Part shown: positions 33,134 through 33,772 of the stretch, piece by piece
Layout: every line of letters begins with the position of its first letter
Position numbering within the stretch: the stretch's first letter is position 1
Source: an uncultured Bacilli bacterium
GTDB lineage: Bacteria; Bacillota_I; Bacilli_A; RF39; UBA660
Assembly: GCA_944372415.1 (NCBI GenBank)
Contig: CALVZA010000023.1
Span: forward strand, 1-33,772
Length of the DNA: 33,772 nt
Direction: 5' to 3'
Position numbers and translations under genes: made by a program
The notes under the pieces: generated by a model
Told to the model about the DNA's origin: nothing
Seen by the model: only the letters and a program-made list of their open reading frames with translations
The model's database searches: none

Positions 33134-33504
33134 AACCTAGAGATAATAAATATAAATTTTATATTAATTTAAAGTTGATTTCTTAATTTTAAATTATAGA
33201 AAGTCGTTTGTATTTTTGTTAAGTTTATATTTATAATTTTAGTTTTTAAAATTGAGCATAAGGTTGGTATTAATTATTAATGTTATGATTGATTTTAAGA
33301 AAACTGTTTTTATAGAAAATTTATTTATGTAAAGGATAAATAAAATCTTATCAAATCTAGGTATTGCAATTGTAATTGAGAAAGAAAACTCATAATGATG
33401 AGATGTTGTGCTAAATACTGATAATATTTAGTTGTTAGATGATATCTAATTTTACAATTTTTCTTAAACTCGAACCAATAGTATTATCAGTGCTATTGGT
33501 TTTT
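33134..33504 (+). ncRNA. Candidate structured non-coding RNA of about 370 nt
   Basis: The transcript would run from the perfect promoter to the terminator at 33475-33504. I see no reading frame of useful length with an RBS. Several local hairpins lie in series: GATTTCT...AGAAAGTC with an inner TAATT/AATTA, CTCAT-AATG-ATGAG (about 33390-33403), CTAAATA...TATTTAG (about 33412-33430) and TTAGAT-GAT-ATCTAA (about 33435-33450). The sequence does not match RNase P RNA, tmRNA or SRP RNA motifs that I know. A 5' leader for cotD is unlikely because of the terminator between them. Confidence 0.5.
33475..33504 (+). terminator. Terminator of the candidate RNA
   Basis: CCAATAG (33475-33481) pairs with CTATTGG (33493-33499), followed by five T residues. 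Confidence 0.7.
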
Positions 33505-33516
33505 GTATGTCATAAT

Positions 33517-33532
33517 TAGTATAATTATACTA
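33517..33532. promoter_or_regulatory. Perfect 16-bp palindrome, possible operator
   Basis: TAGTATAATTATACTA is an exact palindrome placed directly upstream of the SigK-like promoter of the coat gene. It could bind a dimeric regulator such as a GerE- or SpoIIID-type factor, but no specific match is claimed. Confidence 0.45.
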
Positions 33533-33534
33533 GT

Positions 33535-33561
33535 ACATTTATTAATTATATTCATAAAATA
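33535..33561 (+). promoter_or_regulatory. SigK-like promoter of the coat gene
   Basis: AC at 33535-33536 and CATAAAATA at 33553-33561 are 16 nt apart, matching the SigK pattern AC-N16/17-CATAnnnTA. The predicted start is close to the RBS, so the leader would be very short; this is a caution. Confidence 0.45.
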
Positions 33562-33585
33562 TTTTAGAAAGGATAGTGTACTTAT

Positions 33586-33738
33586 ATGTATAATTTTAGA
33601 TGTGTAGATAATCAAGATAGAGGTATGATATACAATGGTAATGTTACAATGCCTGGTATGGAGTGCCCAGTAGTTTATGAATGTCCAATAGAAAGAGTAT
33701 GCCATAGAGAAATACATCATCATGTTCCACAAGTGTGA
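33586..33738 (+). CDS. CotD-like spore coat protein
   Basis: The 50-residue protein is rich in Cys, His and Tyr: MYNFRCVDNQDRG at the start and CPVVYECPIERVCHREIHHH near the end. Pairs of Cys and a cluster of His residues are typical of CotD-family coat proteins, which are cross-linked in the mother-cell layer. AAAGGA lies upstream, about 12 nt from the ATG. The SigK-like promoter supports late mother-cell expression. It is short compared with Bacillus CotD. Confidence 0.75.
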   Translation: MYNFRCVDNQDRGMIYNGNVTMPGMECPVVYECPIERVCHREIHHHVPQV

Positions 33739-33772
33739 TAATTTATGATAGACTGAAATATTTAAGAGAAAA

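Noticed and set aside
33462-33480. GGTTCGAG on the minus strand resembling a tRNA T-loop
   Set aside because: No matching T-stem, acceptor or anticodon arm could be built; it is part of the terminator hairpin region.
33134-33504. RNase P RNA, tmRNA or SRP RNA at the intergenic RNA
   Set aside because: The GAAAGUCC-like string is incomplete (AGAAAGTCG), no ACAGAA/P4 partner, tag frame or CCA-ended T-arm is present, and the sequence is too AT-rich.
33493-33732. Minus-strand frame of 79 codons over the coat gene
   Set aside because: It is antisense to the CotD-like gene, lacks an RBS and its composition is explained by the opposite strand.
1-33772. Reassignment of TGA to tryptophan, as in mycoplasmas
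   Set aside because: spoVS, pflB and the coat gene all end at TGA at the expected family lengths, and conserved tryptophans are TGG.
1-33772. CRISPR arrays, tRNA and rRNA genes, phage genes
   Set aside because: No regularly spaced direct repeats, no cloverleaf-compatible segment, no rRNA core motifs and no phage structural genes were seen.

Overview
This is a very AT-rich window with the standard bacterial code: TGA is a clear stop after spoVS, pflB and cotD, and tryptophan is TGG. It looks like the chromosome of a low-GC, fermentative, endospore-forming member of the Bacillota, probably an uncultured gut-type Bacilli lineage. The spore genes spoIVB, spoVS, a spoIIAA-like gene, a SigF/SigG-type sigma factor, spoVAC-AD-AE and a CotD-like coat gene support spore formation. 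GatCAB with aspS, pflBA and a T-box leader fit Gram-positive physiology. The exact taxon cannot be fixed from this sequence.

Layout. (1) 1-3240 is an accessory patch. It holds the 3' end of a surface-protein gene and a complete IS256-like insertion sequence (309-2882). The IS has imperfect terminal inverted repeats (19 of 25 outer bases identical) and a perfect 8-bp target duplication, GATAAAGT. It sits inside the remnant of an older IS4-like transposase gene. It carries two coupled genes: a transposase with an intact DDE triad, and upstream of it a smaller, intact protein that aligns with the transposase catalytic domain but has lost the key acidic motif. Its left arm is non-coding and rich in hairpins. 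(2) 3357-4283 is a lone FkbM-type methyltransferase. (3) 4518-7840 holds murB and then a compact bacteriocin locus: a C39-peptidase ABC exporter followed by two small double-glycine precursors, the second starting on the stop codon of the first. (4) 7842-13285 is a housekeeping run: transglutaminase-like protein, CmpB-type membrane protein, CCA-adding enzyme, DnaD, Nth, NusB, XseA and XseB. (5) 13321-14289 is spoIVB. (6) 14425-19617 is a T-box-controlled gatC-gatA-gatB-aspS operon for Asp/Asn-tRNA supply. (7) 19656-20137 is spoVS with a coupled 55-residue membrane microprotein. (8) 20268-24472 is an unknown signal-peptide protein followed by spoIIAA-like, sigma factor and spoVAC-AD-AE. No SpoIIAB kinase gene lies between the antagonist and the sigma factor, and the antagonist lacks the phosphorylatable serine. 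(9) 24613-27593 is pflB-pflA. (10) 27650-28441 is a possible small RNA and a lipoprotein gene. (11) 28505-32946 holds an MTA/SAH nucleosidase fused to a GNAT domain, clpP on the minus strand, a uridine-kinase-like nucleoside kinase and gap. (12) 32947-33772 is a roughly 370-nt non-coding transcription unit with a perfect consensus SigA promoter, serial hairpins and a terminator, followed by a CotD-like coat gene behind a SigK-like promoter.

The most unusual content is the two-protein IS with a degenerate transposase paralogue and structured arm, the kinase-less spoIIA-type operon, the two-peptide bacteriocin cassette, the intergenic structured RNA at 33134-33504 and the nucleosidase-acetyltransferase fusion. 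All calls come from reading the sequence; no database search was possible.
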